Source: Pseudomonas sp. C2B4 (GTDB taxonomy: Bacteria; Pseudomonadota; Gammaproteobacteria; Pseudomonadales; Pseudomonadaceae). From it: 64,000 bases of DNA. Under the pieces are notes generated by a model. The model saw only the letters and a list, made by a program, of their open reading frames with translations, made no database searches and was not told the DNA's origin. The stretch's first letter is position 1; each line of letters opens with the position of its first letter. Made by a program: the position numbers and the translations under genes. Below are positions 1 to 11,700 of the stretch, piece after piece. The stretch spans positions 32,333-96,332 of the forward strand of contig NZ_JABFMU010000019.1 in NCBI RefSeq assembly GCF_013359695.1, read 5' to 3'.

Positions 1-12
1 GACGCCCGTTAA
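1..12 (+). CDS. 3' end of an upstream gene (partial)
   Basis: Only the last four codons (Asp-Ala-Arg-stop) are in the window. The TAA stop shares one base with the ATG of the next gene, the TAATG arrangement of translationally coupled genes. The following genes are periplasmic thiol-disulfide proteins, so a DsbD-type electron donor upstream is a reasonable guess. Nothing visible here proves it. Confidence 0.4.
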   Translation, partial: DAR

Positions 13-866
13 TGCTGACCTTTACCCTCGGCACCTTTGCCATCGCGCTCAACCATCTGCTGCTGATCAGTGCATTGGCGCTGGCGACGTTTGTCGGTTG
101 GCGGGTGGCCAAGCGCGGTGGCGAGAACCCCGAGTCGGCCCTGTTCAGCCTGTTCCTGATCGGCATGCTCGCGGCGCGGATCGGGTTCGTCGCGATGTAC
201 TGGACGCACTATCGCAATGATCCCTGGCAGGTCATCGACCTGCGTGACGGCGGTTTCCTTGCCTGGCCGGGTGTGATCGCGCTGGTCCTCGCCACCCTGT
301 ATCGAGGCTGGCGTCGCCCGGGTCTGCGCCGCCCCCTGGGTTTTGGTGTGGGCAGTGGCCTCGCATTCTGGCTGCTGGCGACCTTCTCCCTGGCGATTTA
401 CGAACAAGGCACGCGCCTGCCTGAGATCACCCTGCGCAATGCCGCCGGTGAAACCGTGCAACTGGCGGACTACAAGGGCAGCCCACTGGTGATCAACCTG
501 TGGGCCACCTGGTGCCCGCCCTGCCGCCGCGAAATGCCCGTGCTGGAAAACGCCCAGCAACAGCGCCCGGACCTGACGTTCCTGTTCGTCAATCAGGCCG
601 AAAGCATGCAAAGCGTCGCCACCTTTCTGGAAACCCAAGGCCTGAGCCTGTCCAACGTGCTGTTCGACGGCAGTGGTCGCCTGGGCCAGGCCGTGGGTTC
701 CATGGCGTTGCCGACTACGCTGTTCTATAGCCCCGACGGTCGCCTGTTGGGCAGCCATCTGGGCGAGCTGTCGCAAGCCAGCCTGGCCCGCGCCCTGGAA
801 AACTTCGACTCCGCACCCGCCACCTCTTCAAGGAAACTGCCATGCCCCGCCTCCGCCACCTGCTGA
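12..866 (+). CDS. TlpA-family thioredoxin with an N-terminal membrane domain
   Basis: 284 residues. Residues 1-130 hold about four hydrophobic segments with an Lgt-like look (R-D-G-G-F-L-A-W-P-G near residues 78-87). Residues 135-270 form a thioredoxin fold with the active site W-C-P-P-C (Cys168 and Cys171) and a later L-P-T cis-proline stretch. TlpA/ResA-type proteins reduce disulfides in the periplasm using electrons passed through the membrane. The start ATG overlaps the stop of the preceding gene, and the 3' end overlaps dsbG by 25 bases, so the three reading frames look like one operon. The role of the membrane half is unknown; it may anchor the protein or pass electrons. Confidence 0.85.
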   Translation: MLTFTLGTFAIALNHLLLISALALATFVGWRVAKRGGENPESALFSLFLIGMLAARIGFVAMYWTHYRNDPWQVIDLRDGGFLAWPGVIALVLATLYRGWRRPGLRRPLGFGVGSGLAFWLLATFSLAIYEQGTRLPEITLRNAAGETVQLADYKGSPLVINLWATWCPPCRREMPVLENAQQQRPDLTFLFVNQAESMQSVATFLETQGLSLSNVLFDGSGRLGQAVGSMALPTTLFYSPDGRLLGSHLGELSQASLARALENFDSAPATSSRKLPCPASATC

Positions 867-1609
867 CCCTGACCTTGGGTGCCGCCCTTCTGCACCTGCC
901 GTCGGTGCAGGCCGAAGAGCTGCCTGATGCGATCAAGAAAATCGAATCCAAAGGCGCGAAAATCGTCGGCCAGTTCGATGCACCCGGTGGCTTGCGCGGT
1001 TATGCGGCGCAATATCAGAACCGCGGCATGGCGCTGTACCTGACGCCGGACGGCAAGCACGTACTGCTGGGCAATCTGTATGACGCCGAGGGTAACGACC
1101 TGAGCAGCGCGCCGTTGCAAAAACTGGTGTACGCGCCGATGGCCAAGGAGGTCTGGGGCAAGATGGAAGCGAGCAACTGGATCGCCGATGGCAGCAAGGA
1201 TGCGCCGCGCGTCGTCTACATGTTCAGTGACCCGAACTGCCCGTACTGCAATGTGTTTTGGGAACAGGCGCGGCCCTGGGTCAAGGCCGGCAAGGTGCAG
1301 CTGCGCCACATCATGGTGGGCATCATTCGCGAAGACAGCCCCGGCAAGTCCGCTGCGCTGCTTGCCGCCAAGGACCCGCAAAAGGCCCTGCACGACCACG
1401 AAGCCGCTGGCAAAGGCAGCTCGCTCAAGGCGTTGAAGGAGGTACCGCCGGCGATTCAGGCGAAGCTCGCCGCCAACATGCAATTGATGGAAGACCTGGA
1501 GCTGCAAGCCACTCCGGCGATTTTCTACATGGACAGCAAGGGCGAACTGCAACAGCAGCAAGGGGCGCCGTCGCCGGAAAAACTGGTGAAGATTCTCGGG
1601 CCGAAGTGA
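842..1609 (+). CDS. dsbG: Thiol:disulfide interchange protein DsbG
   Basis: 255 residues with a signal peptide (first ~24 residues, ending near V-Q-A). An N-terminal dimerisation-type segment is followed by a thioredoxin domain with C-P-Y-C (Cys133, Cys136) and a T-P cis-proline loop near residue 225 (A-T-P-A-I-F-Y). DsbG-type proteins are periplasmic and protect or isomerise cysteines of exported proteins; they are kept reduced by DsbD. The gene overlaps the preceding TlpA-like gene, which fits a shared periplasmic reducing pathway. C-P-Y-C favours DsbG over DsbC (usually C-G-Y-C). Confidence 0.85.
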   Translation: MPRLRHLLTLTLGAALLHLPSVQAEELPDAIKKIESKGAKIVGQFDAPGGLRGYAAQYQNRGMALYLTPDGKHVLLGNLYDAEGNDLSSAPLQKLVYAPMAKEVWGKMEASNWIADGSKDAPRVVYMFSDPNCPYCNVFWEQARPWVKAGKVQLRHIMVGIIREDSPGKSAALLAAKDPQKALHDHEAAGKGSSLKALKEVPPAIQAKLAANMQLMEDLELQATPAIFYMDSKGELQQQQGAPSPEKLVKILGPK

Positions 1610-1615
1610 CCTCAA

Positions 1616-1699
1616 GGCCCCTTCGCGAGCAGGCTCGCTCCCACATCTGAACTGCAAACAAAGTTCCTTTGTGGGAGCGAGCCTGCTCGCGAAGGGGCC
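1616..1699. repeat. Inverted pair of REP-like elements
   Basis: Two copies of the Pseudomonas REP-like palindrome face each other (1616-1644 and 1671-1699). The arms pair perfectly over 29 bases around a 26-base loop. The element sits between the convergent dsbG and hydrolase genes, where it could act as a bidirectional transcription stop or an mRNA-stabilising hairpin. Confidence 0.9.
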
Positions 1700-1710
1700 A
1701 GTAAAAACGA

Positions 1711-2523
1711 CTAACTTCTCTGCGCTAAAAACTCCAGCAGGGTTTCGGTCACAAACCCCGGGTTTTCCAGATTGGAAATATGCCCAGCCTCCGGCACCAG
1801 CACACACGGGCAACCGATCAACCCGGCCATTTCCTGCGCTTCACTCGGCGGGCGCGGCTTGTCCTGATCGCCACAGATCACCAATGTGGTCGCTGCATCC
1901 AACTCGCCCAGGCGCGGCAACAGATCGTCGCGGCCAAACGTGATGCGTCCCATCGGCACGATGCTTTCGCGCAGACGCTCGGCTGGCAGCGCGGCCAGTT
2001 TGGCGCGGAAATCCTGATACAACGCCGACTGTGGATCGATACCGGGACGGAAGAAGATCGGCACCACGATATCCAGCAACTGCGGCGCGATCACACCGGT
2101 TTCCTCGATCATCTTGAACAGCGAGAAGTAGTACTGGCGGGTCGGTTCCGGCTCGACGCCGACGTAGGTGTCCATCAGCGCCAGGCCGTTGAGCCGCTGC
2201 GGTGCCGATAGTGCCAGACGCACACCCCACATGCCGCCGACCGACAGGCCGACCAGGGTCACGCGGTCGATATCCAGATGATCGAGCAGCGCCAAAGCCT
2301 GGCGTGCCACATCGTCCAGCGACATCGTACCGGCAGGCAAGGCTCCCGATTCGCCATGGCCCCACAGGTCCAGGGCGATCACCCGGTACTGTTGCGACAA
2401 CGCGGCGATCTGCGGCGCCCACATGGCCTGGTCCCACAGGTAACTGCCAGCGAGCAGGACGGCCGGGCCGGTGCCTTGATCGATGTAGTGAAGGGGTTGT
2501 CCGTCAATGGTTACAAAGGGCAT
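1711..2523 (-). CDS. Alpha/beta-fold hydrolase
   Basis: 270 residues from ATG at 2523. An upstream in-frame extension only translates REP sequence and is not used. The fold shows a nucleophile elbow G-L-S-V-G (Ser94), a candidate acid in C-G-D-Q-D (Asp219 or Asp221) and His248 in E-A-G-H. This is the full catalytic triad of the family that includes 3-oxoadipate enol-lactonases and many esterases. No partner gene fixes the substrate. It lies downstream of pvdL on the same strand but is separated by about 200 bases with a REP pair, so membership in the pyoverdine operon is not supported. Confidence 0.8.
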   Translation of the reverse strand: MPFVTIDGQPLHYIDQGTGPAVLLAGSYLWDQAMWAPQIAALSQQYRVIALDLWGHGESGALPAGTMSLDDVARQALALLDHLDIDRVTLVGLSVGGMWGVRLALSAPQRLNGLALMDTYVGVEPEPTRQYYFSLFKMIEETGVIAPQLLDIVVPIFFRPGIDPQSALYQDFRAKLAALPAERLRESIVPMGRITFGRDDLLPRLGELDAATTLVICGDQDKPRPPSEAQEMAGLIGCPCVLVPEAGHISNLENPGFVTETLLEFLAQRS

Positions 2524-2613
2524 CGAATGGCTCCATGGGGAAATTGGAGCTGGAAGGTTGAGCGGCTGACGGTTTGCAGTCAATCGCACGATTGTATGCG
2601 CTTGTACAGCCGC

Positions 2614-2709
2614 CTTCGCGGGCAAGCCCGCTCCCACAGGGATCAAGGCTGTTCACAAATTTCGTGTCCAACAATCCGCTGTGGAAGCAGGCTTGCTCGC
2701 GAAGGGGCC
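2614..2709. repeat. Inverted pair of REP-like elements, imperfect
   Basis: Copies at 2614-2637 and 2681-2704 face each other with a few mismatches. They lie between the pvdL stop and the hydrolase start and may end pvdL transcription. Confidence 0.8.
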
Positions 2710-2727
2710 GGTACAGGCACTAAAGAA

Positions 2728-5700
2728 TCAAAGCCCCTCCAGTTCCGCCATCAGATCATTCAGGCGATCCACCTTCTCCTCGGTGATGTCACTGGCCGCC
2801 AAACCTTCGATGTACCCCGCCAGTTCCTCCACCGTGCTGCACTCGAACATCGCACGCAGCGGCACGTCCCGTTGCAGGGTTTTCTGCACCCGAGAGGCGA
2901 TCTGCGTGGCCAGCAACGAATGCCCGCCCAGTTCGAAGAAGTTGTCGCGGACACCGACCATCTCGACCTTGAGCACTTCGGCCCAGATCGCCGCCAGGGT
3001 TTGCTCCAGGTCATTGCGCGGCGCCTGGTAATCCTGGCTCTGCAACTGGCCGATTTCCAATGCCGGCAAAGCCTTGCGATCCAATTTGCCGTTGGCGTTC
3101 AGCGGCAGTTTGTCGAGCCACAGCCAGTGCAGCGGCACCATGTATTCCGGCAGTTCGGCGCGCAGGCGCTGCTTGATGCGCTCCAGGCGTTCAGCCGGAT
3201 TCAATGCTGAATCCGCAGCCACCAGATAACCCACCAGATGCTTACCGTTCACGCCTTCCTGCACACCGACCGCCGCGTCGCGGACTTCCGGTTGCTCATG
3301 CAGGCGCGCTTCGATTTCACCCAGTTCGATGCGGTAGCCGCGAATCTTTACCTGATGGTCGACCCGTCCGACGTACTCCAGCACACCATCACTGCGACGG
3401 CGGGCCAGGTCACCGGTGCGGTACAGACGCTCGCCCGGCGCACCGAATGGGTTGGGCACGAACACAGGTGCGGTGCGCAGCGGATCGCTGACATAACCGC
3501 GCCCGACCCCGGTGCCGGCGACGCACAACTCACCCACAGCACCGAGCGGCACCAGTTCCAGCGCGCCATCGAGCAGGTACAGCAGGTTGTTATCGGTCGG
3601 CGTGCCAATCGGCAAATAGCTGCCGCGGGTCGAGGCCATGTCGACCCGGAAGAACGCCACATCGTCCGAGCATTCCGCCGGACCGTAGGCATTCACCAGC
3701 CCGATCTCCGGGTAACGCAGCAGCCACTGGTGCGCCAGCTCCGGCGGCATTGCTTCGCCGGTCGGCAGCATCCAGCGCAGGCCGTCGAGGCTCATGCGCT
3801 CCTGGGCGAGCATGCCCTGGATCAGCGACGGCACGCTTTCCAGCACAGTGATGCCCTGGGCCGAAACGTGTGCCAGCAAACCCTGGGGGTCGTGGGCGAT
3901 GGTGTTTGGCACGATGTCCACCCGCGCACCGAACAATGGCGCGGCGAGGAACTGCCAGACCGAAATGTCGAAGCTTTGCGAGGCGGTCTGGGCAATCACG
4001 TCGGCGTCGCTCAGGGCCAGGTACGGCACCTTGCTCAACTGGTTGTTCAACATGCCGCGCTGCTCGACCATCACGCCCTTGGGCAGACCCGTGGAGCCCG
4101 AGGTGTAGATCACGTAGGCCAGATTGTCCGGCGCGCTGTAGATGCCCGGATTGGCCGTCGATGCCTCGCTCGCCTGCACCTCTTCCCACACCAGCAACTT
4201 CGGTCGATTGACGCAACCGAACTCATCGAGCAGCGCCAGTGCCTGTTCGCGGCAGGCCAGCGTGCAAACCAGCAACGGCGTACGGCTCAGATCAATGATG
4301 CGGCTCAGGCGCTGACTCGGCAGCCCCGGGTCCAGCGGCAGATATCCCGCCCCCGCCTTGAAGCTGCCGATGATCATGCCGAGCAGGTCAAGGTTGCGTT
4401 CAGCCAGCAACGCCACCGGTTGGTCCAGTCCGACACCGGCAGCGATCAAGGCATGACCGAGGCGGTTACTGCGCTGGTTCAACTCCTGGTAGCTGTGCTG
4501 CTGATCCAGGCAAGTGGCGGCGATTCGCTGCGGATGCGCGGCCACCTGCGCCTCGAACAATGCTGCGTAGCTCTGTTCAAGCGGGTAGTCGTGACTGCTC
4601 TGGTTGCAGCCGTGGATCAGGAACTCCTGCTCCTGGGCGCCCAACAATGGCAGATCGGCCATGTCACCGTGGAAGCCCTCGACCAACGCCAGCAGCAGTC
4701 GCTTGAACTCGCCAAGCATGCGCTCGACCGTGGATTCGTCGAAGTAGCGCTGGTCGTAGGACAGGTGCAGGCCCAGGTCATCCCCCGGATAGCACACCGC
4801 CGTCAGCGGGAAGTTGGTGTGGGTGCGGCCCGAATCCGAAGTCGCGTTGAGGCTTTGCGCACGGTCCAGCACCGAGACTTCCACCGGGGCGTTTTCGAAC
4901 ACGAACAGGCTGTCGAACAGCGGCTGGCCCTTGGGCAACTCGCTCTGTTCCTGGATGTTCACCAGCGGCAGGTATTCGTATTCGCGCAGCTGCATGTTGC
5001 TGTCGAGCAAACCGGTCAGCCACTGGCGCACGCTGCAGCGCTGGCCGTCCTGCGGCATCTGCACCCGCAGCGCGATGCTGTTGATGAACAGGCCGACCGT
5101 GCGCTGCATTTGCGGCATGTCCACCGGACGCCCCGCCACCGTGACGCCGAACAGCACGTCGCGATCACCGCTCAGGCGCCGCAGCACCAGGGCCCACGCC
5201 GCCTGGGCGAAGGTGTTGATGGTCAGTTGATGGGCCTGCGCCAGTTCCCGCAGTTGCGCGCCGTCGCGGGCGTCGAGCCGGGTGTAGCGGTCGCCGACGA
5301 TCATGCCGCCGCTGTCGCCGGCATGTTCGCGCAGGAACGGCCGGTCGCTCGGGATCGGCGTGGTCCGCTCGAAGCCTTGCAGATTGGTTTTCCACCACTG
5401 CCGCGCTTCGGCCAGGCTCTGGCGTTGCAGCCAGCCGATGTAGTCGCGATAACGCGGCGGCACCGCCAGTTGCGCTTCCCGGCCTTCGCCGAGGGCGCTG
5501 TAGATTTCGAAGAAGTCGTTCATCAGCAGCGAGCGACACCAGGCATCGATGAGGATGTGGTGGTTGCTCATCATGAACCAGTAACGCGCCGCGGCGACCT
5601 TGATCAAGCGCAGGTGGAACGGTGCCTGGTTGAGCAGATCGAACCCGGCCTCGCGCTCGGTCTTGAGCAGGACTTGCAGCTTCGGTTCCTGCTCGGCGTC

Positions 5701-8700
5701 GGTGATATCGCTCCAATCCAGGTATTCAATCGGCGTGCTGCCCGGCTTGTGGATAACCTGCAGCATGTCTTCGCCGACGTTCCAGCAGAAGGATGCGCGC
5801 AAGGCTTCGTGACGGGCAATCACCGCTTGCCAGGCCTGGGTGAAACGCTGCGGATCCAGCTCGCTGTTGATGCGATAGCGGTCCTGCATGTAGTACAGGC
5901 CGGTGCCCGGTTCCAGCAAGGTGTGCAGCAGCATGCCTTCCTGCATCGGGGTCAGCGGGTAGACGTCCTCGATGACGGCGGCCGACACCGGCAGCGCATC
6001 CAGCTGCGACTGGCTGAGTTTCGCCAGCGGGAAGTCCGACGGCGTCAGGCCGCCCACGTCATCGCGCAAGCAGTGTTCGATCAGGCTTTGCAGTTCGCCC
6101 ACGTAGGCGTCGGCCAGCTCGCTGATGGTGTGCGGATCGAAGCGTTCGGCGCTGAAGGTCCAGCGCAGCACCAGTTCACCGCCATAGACCTGACCGTCGA
6201 CGCTCAATTCGTTAGGCAACGGCGCCCGCGGATCGTGGGCCGCACCGATGGTTTCATCCAGCGGACGGAACAACGCATCGGCACCGAAGCTCTGGTCGAA
6301 CTGACCGAGGTAGTTGAAGGTGATCGGCGCCACCGGCAACGCGGCCATGCTGTGGCGACTCAGGTCATCGGCGAGATAACGCAGCACCCCGTAACCCAGG
6401 CCTTTGTGCGGCACGGCACGCAGTTGTTCCTTGATCGCCTTGATCGAGTCGCCCTGCGCTTGCACGGGCGTCAGGCGCAGCGGATAAGCACTGGTGAACC
6501 AACCGACGGTACGGGTCAGGTCGATCTCGTCGAACAGTGTCTCGCGACCATGGCCTTCCAGTTGAATCAGTGCCGAAGCGTGACCGCTCCAGCGGCACAG
6601 CACACGGGCCAAAGCGGTCAGTAACAGATCGTTGACCTGAGTGCGATAGGCGCTCGGTGCCTGTTGCAGCAATTGCCGGGTGCGTTCGCTGTCGAGGCGC
6701 ACGCTGACGGTTTGCGCATGCCGGTTTTGCCGGCCGCCCTCGGGATGATCACAGGGCAAGTCGCCGCTTGGCCCTGCCAATTGCGTCTGCCACCAGCCCA
6801 GTTCTTCACGCAGGGATTCGCTGCCGGCATAGGCCTGCAAGCGTGCGGCCCAGTCCTTGAACGCACTGGTTTTCGCCGGCAGTTTCACCGACTGCTGCGC
6901 CTTGAGTTGGCGATACAGGGTTTGCAGGTCGTCGAGCAAGACGCGCCAGGAAACCCCGTCCACCACCAAGTGGTGAATGGCGATGAACAGCCGTTGCTGC
7001 CCCTCGGGACCATCGACCAGCAGCACGCGCATCAGCGGCCCCTCTTCAAGGTCAAGGCTGCGCTGGGCGTCGGCGAACAGCGCGGCGCATTTGTCCATGG
7101 ACGAAACGCGCACCTGCCACAACACCGGCGCATCGGAAATCGCCTGGTGCTCGGCATGCCATTGGCCAGCGACTTCGCTGAAGCGCAGGCGCAAGGCATC
7201 GTGCTGTTCGATCATCGCCAGCAACGCTTGCTCCAGGCGATGGGGTTCCAGTGTCGAGGTCGGTTGCAACAGCAACGCCTGGTTCCAGTGCTGGCGCTGC
7301 GGGATATCGGTGTCGAAGAACCAGTGCTGGATCGGTGTCAGGTGCGACTTGCCCGAGACCAGGCCCTGTTCTGCGGTGACCTGCTCGGTGCGGGTCGCCA
7401 CGGCGGCGAGGGTTTGTACGGTCTGGTGCTGGAACAGGTCCCGCGGGCTGAAGTGAATCCCCTGCTGGCGCGCACGGCTGACCACCTGAATCGACAGAAT
7501 CGAGTCGCCCCCCAGTTCGAAGAAGTTGTCGTTGAGGCCAACCTGTTCGACGTTGAGTACTTCACACCAGATCTGCGCCAGGGTCTGCTCAAGTTCGTTG
7601 CTCGGCGCCACGTACTGTTGACGGTTGAGCTCCGGGTCCGGTGCCGGCAGTGCGCGACGGTCGAGCTTGCCATTGGCGGTCAGCGGCATGCTGCCCAGCA
7701 GGATCAGGTGCGTGGGCACCATGTAATCCGGCAACTGCGTTTTGAGGTGCGACTTCAGGGCTTCGCGCAACGCGGATTGTTGCGCGTCATCCTGTTCAGC
7801 GACGTCGGTGACGAGATAGCCCACCAACTGCTTGCCACTCGGCGCATCGAGCGCCAACACCACCGCTTCACGTACCGATTCGTGGTCCAGCAACCGGGTT
7901 TCGATCTCGCCCAGTTCGATGCGGAAACCACGGATCTTCACTTGATGATCGATTCGCCCCAGGTATTCCACCAGCCCGTCGCCACGCTGGCGCACCAGGT
8001 CACCCGTGCGATACATCCGCCCGCCATTGGCCGCGAACGGATCGGCGACAAAGCGTTCGGCGGTGATACCCGCACGCTCGTGATACGCCTGGGCCAGACC
8101 GGCGCCGCCGACGAACAACTCGCCGGTCGCACCTTGCGGCACCAGGGCCAGATCGGCGTCGAGAATGTACGCCACGCGATCGCCGATCACACTGCCGATC
8201 GGCACGCTGCCCAGGCCTTCCTCCAATACTTCGGGAGCCAGGCTGGCCAATGGCATGACCACCGTTTCGGTCGGCCCATAGGCGTTGAAAAACAGGCTCG
8301 GCTTGAATGCTGCGCGGATCCGCTGCAAGTGTTCCCCGGTGAGTGCTTCGCCGCCGGTAATGATCATGCGCACCGGCAAAATGTCATTTTTCGTCGCCAG
8401 CCATTGCGCCAACTGGCTGCCGTAGCTTGGGGTGAAACCGAGGATGTTGATGCGATGGGTGCGGATCAGGTCGCAGATTTCTTCGGCATCCCATTGACCT
8501 TGCGCACGCAACACCACCTGCGCACCGCTCAGTAGCGGCACCAGCAAACGCTCGGTGGCGGCGTCGAAGTTGATCGAATAGAAGTGCAGCTCGCAGTCGT
8601 CCGGGCGCATGCCGAAGCGCTCGATCACAGCGCGACAATGCATGGCGATTTCACCGTGAGACACCACCACACCTTTCGGCTTGCCGGTGGAGCCCGAGGT

Positions 8701-11700
8701 GTAGATCAGGTACGCCTGATGCTGCGGCAGGCTGATAAAGGGCAGCTCGGTGACCGGGTAATCGGTCAGCGCGGGGCTGTCATCCTCCAGGCACCAGCGG
8801 TTCACGGTCGCCGGCAGATCACCCAGGGCGGCAAACATCGCCCGGTCACTGAGCAGCAGGCCGATGCCGCTGTCCTCGATCATGTAATGCAGGCGATCGA
8901 GCGGGTATTCCGGGTCCAGCGGCACATAGGCGCCGCCGGCCTTGAGGATCGCCAACAGGCCGATGACCATCTCCAGCGAACGCTCCAGCGCCAGGCCCAC
9001 ACGAACCTGCGGCCCGACACCGCGCTCGCGCAGCGCCCAGGCCAGGCGATTGGCGCGGCTGTCGAGTTCGGCGTAGCTCAAGGTCTGCCCGGCGAAGGAC
9101 AGAGCCGGTGCGTCCTTGCGCACCAGCGCCTGCTCGGCGAACAGGTGATGGATGCATTGGTCGAGACGATGCTCCCCCGGCTCGACGCCGAGGCTGTCGA
9201 GCAACTGCTGCCGTTCCGAGTCATCGAGCAATGGCAGTTCGCTCAGGCGCTGTTGCGGATCGGCGATCAGCGCTTCCAGCAGGTTGAGCCAATGTTTGGC
9301 CATGCGCGCAATGCGCGGTTCGTCGAACAGATCGGTGCTGTAGGTCAGGCAGCAACCCAGGCGATGGTCGAGGTCGGTGACTTCCAGATTGAGGTCGAAC
9401 TTGGTCGCACGGGCATCGTTGGCCAGGTACTCGACGGTCATGCCGGCCAGGGTGCGGCTTTGCTGGAACTCCCAGCGCTGCACGTTGCACATCACCTGGA
9501 ACAGCGGGTTGTACGCGGCGCTGCGCGGAGGTTGCAAGGCCTCCACCAGATGATCGAACGGCAGGTCCTGATGGGACTGGCCTTCGATCACCGTGTGGCG
9601 CACTTGCTCGAACAACTCACCGACCGACATCTGGCCATCGAGCTGGCAACGCAGCACCTGGGTGTTGAGGAACGCGCCGATCAACCCTTCGCTTTCCGGA
9701 CGAATACGGTTCGCCACCGGCGCGCCAATGCGCAGGTCGGTCTGGCCGCTGTAGCGGTAAAGCAGCACGGCCAGTGCCGCAGTCATGGTCATGAACAGGG
9801 TCAGGCCCTGTTGCGCGTTGAAGGCACGGACCCGTGCCGCCAGGTCATCGCTGAGGTCGAAGCGGAACAGTTCGCCCTGGTGGCTTTGCACCGGTGGACG
9901 CGGACGGTCGCCGGGCAACTCCAGCAACGGATGTTCGCGGCCCAGCTGCGCGGTCCAGTAGTCGAGTTGGCGTTGACGCTCGCCGGACTCCAGCCACTGG
10001 CGCTGCCAGACGCTGTAATCCAGGTATTGCACCGGCAACGGTGCCAGCGGCGATTCACGGTCGTCGACGAAGGCTTCATACAGTGCACTGAGTTCGCGAG
10101 CGAAAATGTCCATCGCCCAGCCTTCAGTGACGATGTGGTGCAGGGTCAGCACGAAGTAGTGTTCCTGCTCGGCGGTCTTGACCAGGCAGGCGCGCAACAG
10201 CGGACCGGCCTCCAGATCGAACGGCAGGTGCGCTTCATCATCGGCCAGTTGCTGCACGCGCTGCTCGCGGACATCAGCGGCCAGTGCCGAGAAGTCCTTC
10301 CAGTCCATGCGCACGCCCGTCTCGGCCTGCACCTGCTGACGGGCCACGCCGTCGATGCTCGGGAAAGTGGTGCGCAGGGTTTCGTGGCGAAGGATCAGTG
10401 CTTGCAACGCCGCTTCGAAACGCCCGACATCCAGCACCCCGCGCAGGCGCGCCATGCCGCCGACGTTATAGGCCGGGCTGTCCGGTTCCATTTGCCAGAG
10501 GAACCACATGCGCTGTTGGGAATAGGACAGCGGCACCGGTTGGCTGCGGTCGACCTTTTCGATTGGTGGTTGTTGGTTGGTGTGGCCGCTGGCCTGAATC
10601 AGGCGGATCTGTTCGGCAAATGCGCCCAGCTCACTGTTCTCGAACAGTGCGCGCAGCGGCAGTTCGACGTCGCAGGCCTGACGGGTGCGGGAGATGATTT
10701 GCGTGGCCAGCAGCGAATGACCGCCGAGGGCGAAGAAGTCATCGCGCAGACCGACTTGTTTCAGGCCGAGCACTTCGCGCCAGATCGCCGCAATCTGCTG
10801 TTCCAGTTCGGTGACCGGCTCTACGTGTTCGCGAACCTGCCACTGCGGTTCCGGCAAGGCGCGTCGGTCGAGCTTGCCGCTCGGACTGAGGGGCATCGCG
10901 TCCAGGCGCATCAGCTGCGCGGGGACCATGTATTCCGGCAACTCGGCGGCCAGCGCGGTTTTCAGGCGCGTGGTCTGGACCTCTTCGATTTCACTTTCGT
11001 CGGTCGCGGTGTAGTAACCGATCAGTTGTGCGCCAGCCGAGCTTTCGCGCAAAAGCACCACTGCTTGGGCGACGCCGTTTTGGGCGAGCAGGCGCGCTTC
11101 GATTTCTTCCGGTTCGACGCGGAAGCCGCGCAGTTTGACCTGCTGATCGAGACGGCCGAGGTATTCGATTACGCCATCGGCGGTCCAGCGTGCACGGTCG
11201 CCGGTGCGGTACAGCCGCGCGCCCTGTTCGCCCAGTGGGTCGACTACAAAACGCTCGGCGGTCAGCGCAGGACGGCCGAGGTAACTCCGGGCCAGGCCAA
11301 TGCCGCTTATGCACAGTTCGCCGGGTACGCCGGCTGGAACCGGATTCAAGTCGTTGTCGAGCACCCGGCAAATGACATTACCCAACGGCCGGCCAATCGG
11401 CGAACGCTCGCCATCGGCGCTGGAGCAGTGCCAGTGCGTGACGTTGATCGCGGTTTCGGTCGGGCCATAACGGTTGTGCAGTTGCGCCGCCGGCAGTTGC
11501 GCCAGCACGCGGTTGCGCAGTTCGGCAGGCAGGGCTTCGCCGCCGGAGAACACCCGGCGCAGGCTGGTGCATTCGGCGCTCAGCGGTTCGTCAATGAACA
11601 GCGATAGCAGCGGCGGCACGAAGTGCAGCGTGGTCACGCCGTGAGCTCGAACGAGCTGCGCGATACGGTGCGGATCGCGGTGCTCGCCGGGACCGGCGAG

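Noticed and set aside
3238..6624. 1128-residue plus-strand frame opposite pvdL
   Set aside because: A GC-skew shadow of the synthetase gene with no domain and His/Gln/Arg-rich composition.
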